Source: Nonomuraea sp. MG754425
GTDB taxonomy: Bacteria; Actinomycetota; Actinomycetes; Streptosporangiales; Streptosporangiaceae
Reading direction: 5' to 3'
DNA: 63,542 bases
Assembly (NCBI RefSeq): GCF_021699195.1
Contig: NZ_SSXE01000072.1
Coordinates: 1 to 63,542 of the forward strand
Under the pieces are notes generated by a model. The model did no database searches and was not told the origin of the DNA. It worked only from the letters and a program-made list of their open reading frames with translations. A program made the translations under genes and the position numbers. Within the stretch, counting starts at the first letter, position 1; each line of letters starts with the position of its first letter. Below are positions 33,461-41,936 of the stretch, piece by piece.

Positions 33461-34693
33461 ATGCGCCTCGCCGCCGTCGTCGCGCTGGCGATAGCCGTCA
33501 CCGCCTGTGCCCCTTCGGCCACCACCCGTGCCGCCCAGGACAAGGTCACCCTCTCGGTCTGGGGGTGGGGTCCCGAGGCCAACTACGACAAGATGTTCGC
33601 CGAGTACGAGAAGCTCAACCCCGGCATCGACGTCGACGCCCGCTCCTTCACCACCTCCACCGAGTACGACACGATCCTGTCCACCGGCCTGGCCGGCGAC
33701 AGCGGGCCCGACCTGGCCTGGCTGCGCGCCGGACCCCAGCTCCAGCCCCTCGTCGAGGCCGGACGGCTGCTCCCGCTCGACGCCGAGGACGTGCCCGGCC
33801 TGGCGGACTTCGACGCCGGCGTCCTGCGCGCCGCCACGGGCGACAAGGACGGCAAGGTGTACGGCGTGCCGTTCGCCGTGCAGACCCTGCAGGTCGTCTA
33901 CAACAAGAAGATCTTCGCGGCGCACGGCCTCACCCCGCCGAAGACCTACGACGAGATGATCGCCGCCGCCGGGAAGCTCAAGGCCGGGGGCGTCGTCCCG
34001 TTCGCCTTCGGCGGCAAGGACGACTGGATGTTGCCGATCGTGGCGAGCATCTTCGGCACCGCCCAGTGGGGCGGCGACGAGTTCATCGCCGCCGTCAAGG
34101 CCAAGGAGAAGAAGTTCGCCGACCCGCGCTTCGTCGCGGGCATCGACCAGCTCAACAAGCTCAAGCCGTACTTCCCGGAGAACGTCGCCGGGGTCTCCTA
34201 CACCGACGCGCAGATCCTGTTCTCCTCCGGCAAGGCGGCCATGTTCCCCGGCGGCCTGTGGGAGCTGAACTTCTTCACCGAGAACGCCAAGGACATCGAG
34301 CTGGGTGTCTTCACCCCGCCCGCGCCGGAGGGCCAGGGCCTCATGCCCGGCTTCACCGACGGCTCCTACGGCGTCAACGTCAAGACGCGGCACAAGGCCG
34401 AGGCGCTGAAGTTCGCCGCCTGGCTGGCCTCCAAGGACTACGGCCGGCTCTACACCGACACCGTGCGCACCTTCTCCGCCGTGCCCGGCGTCACGCCCAA
34501 GGACCCCCTGCTCGGCGAGGTGGCCACCACCTTCGACCAGCACGGCGCCGCGTACTTCATGAACGAGTTCGCCTACGGCAACCCCTCCTCGGCCGCCGTG
34601 TTCTCCAAGGCGCTGCAGGAGATGCTGCTCGGCCGCATCACCGCCGGGGAAGCGGCGCAACGGCTCGACCAGAGCGTGTCCACATGGCTCTAG
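33461..34693 (+). CDS. Sugar ABC transporter substrate-binding lipoprotein
   Basis: Family 1 extracellular solute-binding protein, 410 aa. The signal peptide ends at the lipobox V-T-A-C with Cys16. LSVWGWGPEANYDKMFAEYE, NPGIDVDARSF, GLAGDSGPDLAWLRAG and AVQTLQVVYNKKIF are family stretches; several Trp/Tyr residues fit an oligosaccharide pocket. GGAGCCCCCTC precedes the ATG. It delivers sugar to the two permeases that follow. The ligand is probably a glycan fragment judged by the RpiR regulator and GlcNAc-type kinase of the operon. Confidence 0.95.
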   Translation: MRLAAVVALAIAVTACAPSATTRAAQDKVTLSVWGWGPEANYDKMFAEYEKLNPGIDVDARSFTTSTEYDTILSTGLAGDSGPDLAWLRAGPQLQPLVEAGRLLPLDAEDVPGLADFDAGVLRAATGDKDGKVYGVPFAVQTLQVVYNKKIFAAHGLTPPKTYDEMIAAAGKLKAGGVVPFAFGGKDDWMLPIVASIFGTAQWGGDEFIAAVKAKEKKFADPRFVAGIDQLNKLKPYFPENVAGVSYTDAQILFSSGKAAMFPGGLWELNFFTENAKDIELGVFTPPAPEGQGLMPGFTDGSYGVNVKTRHKAEALKFAAWLASKDYGRLYTDTVRTFSAVPGVTPKDPLLGEVATTFDQHGAAYFMNEFAYGNPSSAAVFSKALQEMLLGRITAGEAAQRLDQSVSTWL

Positions 34694-35568
34694 GCGCGCG
34701 GCGGGGATCGTCGTACCTGTTCCTGATCCCCGCCCTCCTTCTCTACTCGGCCTTCGTCGTCTACCCGCTGTTCACCGGCCTGACCTACAGCTTCTTCTCC
34801 TGGAAGGGCACGCTGCGCGACGGCTTCGCCGGGGTGGACAACTACGCCGGCCTGCTGTCGGGCACGTTCCTCGACCAGTTGCTGCCGGCGCTGGGGCACA
34901 ACTTCCTGCTCTTCGCGGGCACCATGCTGGTGCAGAACACGCTCGGCCTGGCCTTCGCGGTCGCGCTGTCCCGCGTACGGCGCGGCAAGCGGGCCCTGCA
35001 GACCATGTTCGCCCTGCCGTACCTGGTCAACCCCCTGGTCATCGGCTACCTGTGGACGCTGCTGCTCAGCCCCACCTTCGGCCCGGTCAACTCGCTGCTC
35101 AAGCCGCTGGGCCTGGCGATGCCGTGGCTGGGCGACCCGCAGACCGCGCTGCCGACCGTCATCGTGATCACCACCTGGCAGTGGGTGGGCTTCCCGATGC
35201 TGCTGTTCAGCGCCGCCCTCAGCGGCATCCCCCCGGAGTACGGCGAGGCGGCCAGGACCGACGGCGCCGGCTCCTGGCAGGTGTTCTGGCGCATCACGCT
35301 GCCGCTGCTCAAGCCGGCCATGGCGACCGTCACCATCCTCAGCTTCATCGGCAGCATGGGCACCTTCGCCCTGGTCTACGCGCTCGGCGGCTCCAACGGC
35401 GCCCCCGCGGGGGCGACGGACGTGCTCGGCCTGCTGTTCTACCGGACCGCCTTCGCCTCGGGCGACGTCAACGCGCTGGGCACCTCCTCGGCGCTGGCGG
35501 TCTTCATGTTCACCTTCATCTTCGGCTCGACGCTGCTGCTCGAACGGGTCCTGAGGAGGAAGGCGTGA
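34684..35568 (+). CDS. Sugar ABC transporter permease, MalF-like
   Basis: Six membrane segments over 294 aa. The conserved ATPase-docking loop is EYGEAARTDGAGSWQVFWRI (EAA motif) followed by TLPLLKPAM. The ATG lies within the last codons of the binding-protein gene (10-base overlap), and its stop overlaps the next start (GTGA). Partner of the MalG-like permease. No ATPase gene is in the operon, so a shared MsiK-type ATPase encoded elsewhere probably energises it. Confidence 0.94.
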   Translation: MALGARRGSSYLFLIPALLLYSAFVVYPLFTGLTYSFFSWKGTLRDGFAGVDNYAGLLSGTFLDQLLPALGHNFLLFAGTMLVQNTLGLAFAVALSRVRRGKRALQTMFALPYLVNPLVIGYLWTLLLSPTFGPVNSLLKPLGLAMPWLGDPQTALPTVIVITTWQWVGFPMLLFSAALSGIPPEYGEAARTDGAGSWQVFWRITLPLLKPAMATVTILSFIGSMGTFALVYALGGSNGAPAGATDVLGLLFYRTAFASGDVNALGTSSALAVFMFTFIFGSTLLLERVLRRKA

Positions 35569-36368
35569 GGGCGCTCGCCGTCAAGATCCTGCTCTGGGGC
35601 TACGCGGCCTTCTCCATGGCGCCGCTGCTCGTCATGGTGCTCAGCTCGCTCCGGCCCACCAGCGAGATCTTCGACCAGCCGCTCGGCCGGCCCACCGGGT
35701 TCGGCAACTACGTCAAGGCGTGGACGGACGCCTCCTTCTCCACCTACGTGGTCAACTCGGCGGTCGTGGTGGTCTGCGCGGTGCTGCTGGGGGCCGGGGT
35801 CTCGCTGCTGGCGGCCTACCCGCTGGGGCGCAGGGAGTTCCGGGGCCGGAGCATGTTCGCCGCCTACTTCATCTCCGGCATGACGCTGCCCGCCCACCTG
35901 GGCGTGCTGCCGCTGTTCTACCTGCTGGAGAGCATGGGGCTGGTGGACTCGCTGACCGGGCTCGTGCTGATTTACGCGGCCGGGTCGGTGCCGTTCAACG
36001 TCTTCGTGCTGACCGCCTTCTTCCGCCAGTTGCCGCACGAACTGGACGAGGCCGCCGCCCTGGACGGGGCCGGGCCGTTCGCGACCTTCTGGCACGTGAT
36101 GCTGCCGCTGGTCCGGCCCGCGCTCGCGACGGTGGTGGTCTTCCAGTTCGTGCCGATCTGGAATGACTTCTTCTACCCGCTGGTCCTGATGCGGGACGAG
36201 AGCAAGCTGACCCTGCCGGTCGGCCTCACCCACTTCTTCGGCCAGTTCCAGAACGACTGGGGGACGCTCTTCGCCGGCCTGGTGATGACGACGATCCCGC
36301 TGGTCGTGCTCTTCGTGCTGGCCACCCGCCAGATCGTCGCCGGCCTGACCGCCGGCATGAACCGTTGA
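35565..36368 (+). CDS. Sugar ABC transporter permease, MalG-like
   Basis: Six membrane segments over 267 aa; the EAA loop is ELDEAAALDGAGPFATFWHV followed by MLPLVRPALATV. GTG at 35565 overlaps the stop of the first permease, and AGGAGGAAGGC provides the ribosome site. C-terminal RQIVAGLTAGMNR is the usual MalG ending (VAGLTAGAVKG-like). Confidence 0.94.
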   Translation: MRALAVKILLWGYAAFSMAPLLVMVLSSLRPTSEIFDQPLGRPTGFGNYVKAWTDASFSTYVVNSAVVVVCAVLLGAGVSLLAAYPLGRREFRGRSMFAAYFISGMTLPAHLGVLPLFYLLESMGLVDSLTGLVLIYAAGSVPFNVFVLTAFFRQLPHELDEAAALDGAGPFATFWHVMLPLVRPALATVVVFQFVPIWNDFFYPLVLMRDESKLTLPVGLTHFFGQFQNDWGTLFAGLVMTTIPLVVLFVLATRQIVAGLTAGMNR

Positions 36369-36379
36369 GGAAACCGTCT

Positions 36380-37126
36380 ATGGATCTTGTGATGGCCTTC
36401 GCCGACGAGGCACGTTCCCGCCTGGACCGGCTGGTGACCGGCCAGTTGCCCGCCATCAGGCAGGCGGGGGCGCTGATCGCCGCGGCCGTGCGCGCCGGCG
36501 GCGTGGTGCACGCGTACGGGACGGGGCACTCGGAGGCGGTGGCGCTGGAGGTGGCGGGCCGGGCGGGCGGGCTGATCCCGACCAACCGGCTCACCCTGCG
36601 CGACCCGGTGGTGCTGGGCTCGGCCGACCCGGGCGCGTTCGACCCGCTGGCCGAGCGCGACCCGCACACCGCGCACCAGGTGCTGGCCCTGCACACGATC
36701 GAGCGGTCGGACGTCTTCGTCATCGCCTCCAACTCGGGCGGGAACGGCTCGACCGTGGAGATGGCCCGGCTGGTCAGGGAGCGCGGCCTGCCGCTGATCG
36801 CGATCACCTCGCTGGCCCACTCCGGCGCGATCACCTCGCGCCATCCGTCGGGGCAGCGGCTGTTCGAGCTGGCGGACATCGTGATCGACAACCTTGCCCC
36901 GTACGGGGACGCCGTTCTGCCGACCAAGCACGGCCCGGTGTGCGGCATCTCCTCGATCACCTCGGCGCTGATCGTGCAGATGATGATCGCCGAGGCGATC
37001 GGCTTGATCGTGGCGGACGGCACGGTCCCGCCGGTCTACCTGTCGGCCAACATCCCCGACGCCGACGCGCACAACGATGCCCTCGTGGCCGGCTACGCCG
37101 GGCGGATCAGGACCGGCGCGCTGTGA
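36380..37126 (+). CDS. SIS-domain phosphosugar protein
   Basis: A 248-aa sugar isomerase (SIS) domain protein. VVHAYGTGHSEAVALEVAGR, VFVIASNSGGNGSTVEMARL and AITSLAHSGAITSRHP carry the phosphosugar-binding Ser/Thr residues. The same family is found beside GlcNAc-kinase and ABC sugar genes and is thought to isomerise, deaminate or cleave phosphorylated amino sugars; the exact reaction is not known. ATG at 36380 is preceded by GAGGA with 9 bases of spacing; a TTG at 36365 is less likely. Its stop overlaps the next start. Confidence 0.88.
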   Translation: MDLVMAFADEARSRLDRLVTGQLPAIRQAGALIAAAVRAGGVVHAYGTGHSEAVALEVAGRAGGLIPTNRLTLRDPVVLGSADPGAFDPLAERDPHTAHQVLALHTIERSDVFVIASNSGGNGSTVEMARLVRERGLPLIAITSLAHSGAITSRHPSGQRLFELADIVIDNLAPYGDAVLPTKHGPVCGISSITSALIVQMMIAEAIGLIVADGTVPPVYLSANIPDADAHNDALVAGYAGRIRTGAL

Positions 37127-38148
37127 ACCTGACGATCGCCGCCTTCTGGCCGCCGCCTCCCCACGAGACCACGCCCGCCCGCTACCGGGAGATCGCCGAC
37201 GCCGGCATCGACCTGGTCATCACCGGCAACTACCTCAACGACCGCGTCATCCTGCGGCACGCGCTGGCCTGCGCCGAAGAGGCGGGGCTCGGCGTGCTGG
37301 TCGCCTCCGACCCCCGCGTGGACGTGCTCATGCGCGACCTGGAGACGGACCCCGCACCGCTGCTCGGCCGGGTGGTGGACGACTACCGCTCGTTCCGCTC
37401 CTTCCGCGGCGTCAGCCTGATGGACGAGCCGGCCGCCGAGCAGTTCCGGAGAGTGGGGGACGGGGTCGCCGCCGTGCGCGCGGCCGGCGCGTTCGCCTAC
37501 GCCAACCTCCTCCCGAGCCACGCCACCGGCCCCTACGACGCGTACGTGGGGGAGTTCGTGAGGCTGGTCCGCCCCGACGTGCTCTCCTTCGACCGCTACC
37601 CGTTCCTGGCCGGCGGCTTCGACGAGGGCTACCTCGCCGATCTGGCGACCGTCCGCGAGCACGCCCGCCGGGCCGGCCTGCCAGCCTGGATGTACGTGCA
37701 GACGCTGGCCTACGACGGGCATCGCGAGCCGTCGGCCGCCGAACTGGCCTGGCAGGTCAACACCGCGCTGGCCTACGGCTACACCGGCATCCAGTACTTC
37801 ACCTACTGGACGCCCGACCCGGCGCGCGGCGAGGGCTTCCGGCCGGCGCTCATCGACGGGGACGGCGTGCCGACCGAGCGCTACGGCGTCGTGCGCGACC
37901 TCAACACCCGCTGGCTGCGCCCGGTGGCGGCGGAGCTGACCGGCTGGAACTCGGTGGAGCACGCCGGCGACGTTCTGGTGGGCCACTACGGCGAGCGCCT
38001 GCGGTTCGTCTGCAACGCCCGCTTCGACGCGCCGGCCGAGGTCACGCTCGACGGGATCACCGAGGCGTTCGACCCGGAGACCGGCTCCTACGCGCCCTGC
38101 GGCACGGCCGTCACCCTCGCGCCCGGCGCGGCGCGACTGGTCCGGTGA
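37123..38148 (+). CDS. Glycoside hydrolase-like TIM-barrel protein
   Basis: A 341-aa cytosolic protein without signal peptide. FRGVSLMDEPAAEQF around residue 100 has a Asp-Glu-Pro in a strand-end position suited to a catalytic acid, LSFDRYPFLAGG and YTGIQYFTYWTPDP follow, and the last 70 residues form a small beta domain (FVCNARFDAPAEVTLDG). The plan recalls GH42-like beta-glycosidases but the family is not certain. GTG at 37123 overlaps the SIS stop. Within a sugar operon it most likely splits the imported oligosaccharide inside the cell. Confidence 0.75.
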   Translation: MNLTIAAFWPPPPHETTPARYREIADAGIDLVITGNYLNDRVILRHALACAEEAGLGVLVASDPRVDVLMRDLETDPAPLLGRVVDDYRSFRSFRGVSLMDEPAAEQFRRVGDGVAAVRAAGAFAYANLLPSHATGPYDAYVGEFVRLVRPDVLSFDRYPFLAGGFDEGYLADLATVREHARRAGLPAWMYVQTLAYDGHREPSAAELAWQVNTALAYGYTGIQYFTYWTPDPARGEGFRPALIDGDGVPTERYGVVRDLNTRWLRPVAAELTGWNSVEHAGDVLVGHYGERLRFVCNARFDAPAEVTLDGITEAFDPETGSYAPCGTAVTLAPGAARLVR

Positions 38149-39065
38149 TCCTCTTCGCCGGTGTCGACGCCGGCGGCACCACCACCCGGGCCGCCCTCCA
38201 CACGGCGGACGGCACCCGGCTCGGCTACGGCACCGCCGGCCCCGGCAACCCGGCCGCGCACGGCGTCGCGGCGGCCGGGGCGGCGATCGAGCAGGCCCTG
38301 CGCCGGGCTCTCGGAGGCCGGGACCCGTCGCGGGTGGCCGCCTCGGTGGCGGGGGTGGCGGGCGCGGACGACGGCTTCGCCGCGGTGCTGGCGCGCGTCT
38401 GGGCCGCGTGCGGCCTGGCGTCGCCGCCCCGCCTGGTGAGTGACGTGGACGTCGCCTACGCCTCCGGCACCCCGTCGCCCTCCGGCACGCTGCTGCTGGC
38501 CGGGACGGGAGCCGCCGCCGCCCGCTTCTCCGGCCGCGTGGTGGCGGGCGTCGCGGACGGCCTCGGGTGGCTGCTCGGCGACGAGGGCGGGGGGTTCTGG
38601 ATCGGCCGGGAGGGGGTGCGCGCGGCCGTCCGCGCGCTCGATCGCGGCCTGCCGGGCGGGCCGCTGATAGAGCTGGTCAGCGCGCACTTCGGCGCGACGG
38701 GCGAGCCGCGACGGCGCGCCGACCGCATCGTCCGGCTGGCGCAGGCCGACCGGATGCTGGTGGCGGCGGCGTCCCCGCTCGTGTCCGAGGCCGCGATGGC
38801 CGGGGACGCGCGCGCGGGCGGGATCGTCGGCCAGGCCGCGCGGCGGCTGGTGGCGACGGTGGACCGGTTGCCCGGCGATGGGCCGACCGTGCTGGCCGGC
38901 GGCGTGCTGACCGCCGACGGCCCGGTACGCGCAGCGGTCATGAGGCTGCTGGCCGGGCGGGACGTGGTCACCGCGCGGGACGGCGCGGCCGGAGCGAGCT
39001 GGCTGGCCGCCCTCGACCGCCGCGGCGTCCTGGGCGCACACCCGCGTTTCACGGCCGGACGCTGA
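38145..39065 (+). CDS. N-acetylglucosamine kinase-type sugar kinase (BadF/BcrA fold)
   Basis: ATP-dependent sugar kinase of the NAGK group, 306 aa. FAGVDAGGTTTRAAL is the first phosphate loop, LAGTGAAAARF the second, and LGDEGGGFWIGREGVRAA the conserved glucosamine/ATP region; VLAGGVLTAD is the adenosine motif. GTG at 38145 overlaps the previous stop by the GTGA pattern. With the SIS protein it would phosphorylate and convert the sugar released by the hydrolase. GlcNAc, MurNAc and related amino sugars are the best guesses for substrate. Confidence 0.9.
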   Translation: MILFAGVDAGGTTTRAALHTADGTRLGYGTAGPGNPAAHGVAAAGAAIEQALRRALGGRDPSRVAASVAGVAGADDGFAAVLARVWAACGLASPPRLVSDVDVAYASGTPSPSGTLLLAGTGAAAARFSGRVVAGVADGLGWLLGDEGGGFWIGREGVRAAVRALDRGLPGGPLIELVSAHFGATGEPRRRADRIVRLAQADRMLVAAASPLVSEAAMAGDARAGGIVGQAARRLVATVDRLPGDGPTVLAGGVLTADGPVRAAVMRLLAGRDVVTARDGAAGASWLAALDRRGVLGAHPRFTAGR

Positions 39066-39099
39066 GCGATGTCGCCGGCATGCCGGCGCGCTCCGGTCG

Positions 39100-39723
39100 T
39101 CAAGGAGGCAGCAGGCCGTGGGAGAGCTGGTCGGCGGCCCAGTCTTCCCACTGCGGTGTCGTCCAGCCGCATTCGCGGCGCATCACCAGGAACAGGTCCG
39201 GCGACAGGATGCCGACGGTGATGTCGGTGGCCCGGCGCTCGGTCAGGCCGGGACGTAGCGCCTTGAGGCGGGTCAGGATGGCGACGACCGTCCCGTGGGC
39301 GGTGTGCCGCTGCTCGCTGTTGGCAGCCCACTGAGCGGCCATGTCGGCGTCGCTCGCCGCCGCGTCGCGGACCACCGCCAGGACGGGGGCGACCCGGTCG
39401 AGGATGATCCCGCTCTGGTGCACCCATCCGCGGATGACCTCCTTCGGGTCCTGGGCTTCCTGCAACGCGGTGAACCAGGGCCGGCGCAGGAGTGGCACGG
39501 GCTCGTCGTCGCCGGCGGAGGCGACGTCGACCACGTGTTTGAGCAGCAGGCTCTTGGTTCCGTAGTGGAAGTACACCGTCTGCACCGACACCTCGGCCGC
39601 GTCGGCGACGAGCTGGAACGTCGTGCCGGCATAGCCCCGCACCACGAACAGCCCCTGGGCGGCGGCCACGATGCGGCTTCTGGTCCGTGCCGAGCGTCGT
39701 CTCGGGCTCTTGACGTCCTCCAT
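39100..39723 (-). CDS. TetR/AcrR-family regulator
   Basis: Helix-turn-helix at residues ~15-60 (RSRIVAAAQGLFVVRGYAGT, TVYFHYGTKSLLLKHVVD), then a 140-residue ligand-binding helical domain. 207 aa, normal length. It is divergent from the VOC gene and the gap contains a palindrome centred on TTTAAA, which it probably binds to control itself and the VOC-cupin pair. Confidence 0.92.
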   Translation of the reverse strand: MEDVKSPRRRSARTRSRIVAAAQGLFVVRGYAGTTFQLVADAAEVSVQTVYFHYGTKSLLLKHVVDVASAGDDEPVPLLRRPWFTALQEAQDPKEVIRGWVHQSGIILDRVAPVLAVVRDAAASDADMAAQWAANSEQRHTAHGTVVAILTRLKALRPGLTERRATDITVGILSPDLFLVMRRECGWTTPQWEDWAADQLSHGLLPP

Positions 39724-39737
39724 GGATTTAGAGTACC

Positions 39738-39747
39738 ACTTTAAAGT
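39738..39747. promoter_or_regulatory. Candidate TetR operator (ACTTTAAAGT)
   Basis: A perfect 10-base palindrome with weaker symmetry outward (AGT...ACT), in the 57-base gap between the divergent TetR and VOC genes. Confidence 0.6.
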
Positions 39748-39780
39748 ATGAACTTAGAGCGGCACTACAAGAGGTGAAGC

Positions 39781-40173
39781 ATGGTGATCCTGGGTGGGTT
39801 CCACCACGTCAAGCTGCCCGTCGCCAGCGTGCACAAGAGCCTGGAGTGGTACCGGCGGGTGCTCGGCCTCGAGGTGGCGATCGAGTTCATCGAGGACGGC
39901 GTGCTGCGCGGTGTCGCGCTGGCCGACGCGGACCAGACGCTCATGATCGCGCTGCGCGAGGAACCCGGGCGGGCCGCCGGGCTGAGCGGGTTCGATCCGG
40001 TCGCGCTGGCCGTGCCGACCCTGCCGGCGCTGCACGCCTGGTCCGACCACCTGGACGCGCTCGGCGTGCCGCACTCCGGCGTCTCCGAAGGCAGCGTGGG
40101 CTGGCTCATCGGCGGCATCGCCGACCCCGACGGCATCGAGATCCGGCTCTACACCCAGCAGAGACGGTCATGA
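39781..40173 (+). CDS. VOC (glyoxalase/dioxygenase) superfamily protein
   Basis: 130 aa with the two beta-alpha-beta-beta-beta modules of the VOC fold. HHVKLPVASVHKSLEWYRRV and LTLPALHAWSDHLDALGVPH-like segments match; IADPDGIEIRLYTQQ has the metal-ligand Glu and the first His is in GFHHVKL. AAGAGG lies 7 bases before the ATG. It may act on an aldehyde, antibiotic or catechol-like compound. Its stop overlaps the start of the cupin gene. Confidence 0.9.
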   Translation: MVILGGFHHVKLPVASVHKSLEWYRRVLGLEVAIEFIEDGVLRGVALADADQTLMIALREEPGRAAGLSGFDPVALAVPTLPALHAWSDHLDALGVPHSGVSEGSVGWLIGGIADPDGIEIRLYTQQRRS

Positions 40174-40619
40174 GCGCGCTCCACCTGCCCGCCGGAACGG
40201 GCGCCACGCAGGTGTTTCTCGGCACCACGATGACCGTGAAGCTGGGAGAGGCGGAGACCGGCGGGGCCCTGACCCTGATCGAGCAGGAGTGCCCGCCGGG
40301 CTTCGCCACCCCCTGGCACGTGCACCGGCACGACGACGAGGCGTTCTACGTGCTGTCGGGAACCGTCCGGCTCTACTGCGACGAACGGTCCTGGCAGGCC
40401 GGGGCCGGCGCCTTCGTCCTGCTGCCCCGCCGCCGGCCGCACGCCTTCGCCAACCGCGAGGACGCTCCGCTGCGCCTGCTCCAACTGACCTGGCCGGCCG
40501 GCTTCGAACACTTCGCCGCCGAGGTCGCCGCCTGCGGCACCGGCCCCGGCCCGCTGGCCGAGGTGGCCGCCCGTCACGGCTACCAGATCGTCGGCCCGCC
40601 ACCGGACGCCGACGCGTGA
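40170..40619 (+). CDS. Cupin-domain protein
   Basis: 149 aa, a single cupin barrel. Motif 1 is WHVHRHDDEAFYVLSG (His, His, Glu metal ligands), motif 2 is PRRRPHAFANRED with the last His. The start ATG overlaps the VOC stop. Likely a small-molecule dioxygenase, isomerase or binding protein acting with the VOC protein; substrate unknown. A terminator hairpin follows. Confidence 0.9.
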   Translation: MSALHLPAGTGATQVFLGTTMTVKLGEAETGGALTLIEQECPPGFATPWHVHRHDDEAFYVLSGTVRLYCDERSWQAGAGAFVLLPRRRPHAFANREDAPLRLLQLTWPAGFEHFAAEVAACGTGPGPLAEVAARHGYQIVGPPPDADA

Positions 40620-40630
40620 TCCCCTGACGC

Positions 40631-40647
40631 GCGGCACCCTGTGCCGC
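40631..40647 (+). terminator. Hairpin terminator after the cupin gene
   Basis: GCGGCAC and GTGCCGC pair over 7 bp with a 3-base loop (CCT), 12 bases after the cupin stop. No T tract. Confidence 0.65.
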
Positions 40648-40798
40648 CACTGTCGCGGCTCCGCTCGCGGGCCGCACCCCTCGATCGCTCCGGGCTCGCA
40701 CGGGCCGATCACCGTCACTCATGCGCAAGGAGAGGCAGATGAAGCCCCCATGTGCGTCCATGTCCCCGTCAGGCGGCTCCCGCGCCGTCGGCCCCGTG

Positions 40799-41464
40799 CT
40801 ACCCGCCCGGCCTCAGGAGGGCCGCGGCGAGCATGGAGGCGAGCCACTCCTCGTACTCGGCCTCCGCCCATCCGCACACCTTGGTCAGCTTCTCGAAGTT
40901 CTCCGTCGAGGTGAGGACGTAGATCTGCGCGGCGGCCCTGGCCGGGGAGAGGCCCGGCCGCAGCGCTCCGAGGGCGTGCAGGTGTTCGGCCGGGCCGCGG
41001 CTTCCGGTCAGCCTCTCGTGTTCGATGCCGGCCAGGACGTCCTGGAGCCCGGCGTCGGTCGGGGAGGCGGCGGCCGCCGCGCGGAGCACGCGGTGCACGG
41101 GCGTGATGCGGCGCAGGATCGCGGTGGCCATGGCGGCGTACGAGGCCAGCATGCGTGCGGGGTCCGGCTCGTCGATGAGCGCCTGGATCTCGGGGCGGTC
41201 GCTCTGCGGCAGCGGCCGGGCGTCTCCGGCCAGCGTGATGTCGTAGACGAGCTTGGCCAGCGCGGGTTTGCCGCCGGGGGCGGACGTGTACAGCGTCTGG
41301 ACCGCCACGCCGGCCTCGCGTGCCACTTCGGCCATGGTGGTGTCGGCGTAGCCCTTGCTGATCATCAGTTCCCGCGCCGCCGCCGCGATCTTCTGCCGCG
41401 TGGCCTGGGCCTGCTCCTGGCGCAGCGCACTGGAGTAGGAGCGTCGCTTCTTCTGCTCGGTCAT
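40799..41464 (-). CDS. TetR/AcrR-family regulator
   Basis: Helix-turn-helix at about residues 20-65 (TRQKIAAAARELMISKGYAD, VAREAGVAVQTLYTSAPGGK) with a helical effector domain after it. MTEQKKRRS from ATG at 41464 is taken as the start; the frame extends 13 codons further but only into the operator region. It is divergent from the small membrane-protein gene at 41559 and probably controls it. Confidence 0.88.
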   Translation of the reverse strand: MTEQKKRRSYSSALRQEQAQATRQKIAAAARELMISKGYADTTMAEVAREAGVAVQTLYTSAPGGKPALAKLVYDITLAGDARPLPQSDRPEIQALIDEPDPARMLASYAAMATAILRRITPVHRVLRAAAAASPTDAGLQDVLAGIEHERLTGSRGPAEHLHALGALRPGLSPARAAAQIYVLTSTENFEKLTKVCGWAEAEYEEWLASMLAAALLRPGG

Positions 41465-41493
41465 CGCCAGCCATGATTTCAGAAGTACATTGA

Positions 41494-41528
41494 CTAGATT
41501 CATCTCTAATGAAAGAGTATAAATCTAG
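41494..41528. promoter_or_regulatory. Candidate TetR operator (CTAGATT / AATCTAG)
   Basis: CTAGATT at 41494-41500 and AATCTAG at 41522-41528 are exact inverted repeats separated by 21 bases. TTGACT at 41490 could be a -35 inside the site. The segment lies between the divergent TetR gene and the exported-protein cluster. Confidence 0.55.
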
Positions 41529-41558
41529 CGAAGTCTTCGTCAGGGAAGGGGCACTACG

Positions 41559-41936
41559 GTGTCCGTGGCTCTCGTCGCGTCCAGGACGGTCGCGCTGCTG
41601 CTGGTGATCCTCACCCTGGCGGGGCTGGAACCGCTCAACCGGATCGCGGACGCCTGGGACCCCGATCGGCTGCCCGCCGACTGGCAGCGGAGCCGCCGGC
41701 GGTGGTTCGACCTGCACCTCGTCCGGGCGGCGCTCGCCCTCGTGGCGTTCGTCTGCCTGATCGCCGCCCAAGCCCTCGACCAGGGCGGGCCGGAGCGGCC
41801 GGCAGATCAACCGTCCAGGGCGTGGCCGTCGCACGCCCTCCCAGAGTTCGGGAAAGGAAGACCGCATGGCACGTTCCGTACCGTTCGCACCCGTCCTGGT
41901 CGCGATCCTGCTCGCCGGTTGCGGGTCATCGCCTGA
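41559..41936 (+). CDS. Small membrane protein (DUF1772/anthrone-oxygenase-like fragment), 125 aa
   Basis: A hydrophobic helix at residues 5-25 and another at ~50-70; the middle segment RRRWFDLHLVRAALALVAFVCLIAA resembles the C-terminal helix of DUF1772 proteins. After about residue 80 the product becomes Arg/Pro-rich and overlaps the next gene by 70 bases, so the 3' end may have been altered by a frameshift. GAAGGGG stands before the GTG. First gene opposite the TetR regulator. Confidence 0.5.
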   Translation: MSVALVASRTVALLLVILTLAGLEPLNRIADAWDPDRLPADWQRSRRRWFDLHLVRAALALVAFVCLIAAQALDQGGPERPADQPSRAWPSHALPEFGKGRPHGTFRTVRTRPGRDPARRLRVIA

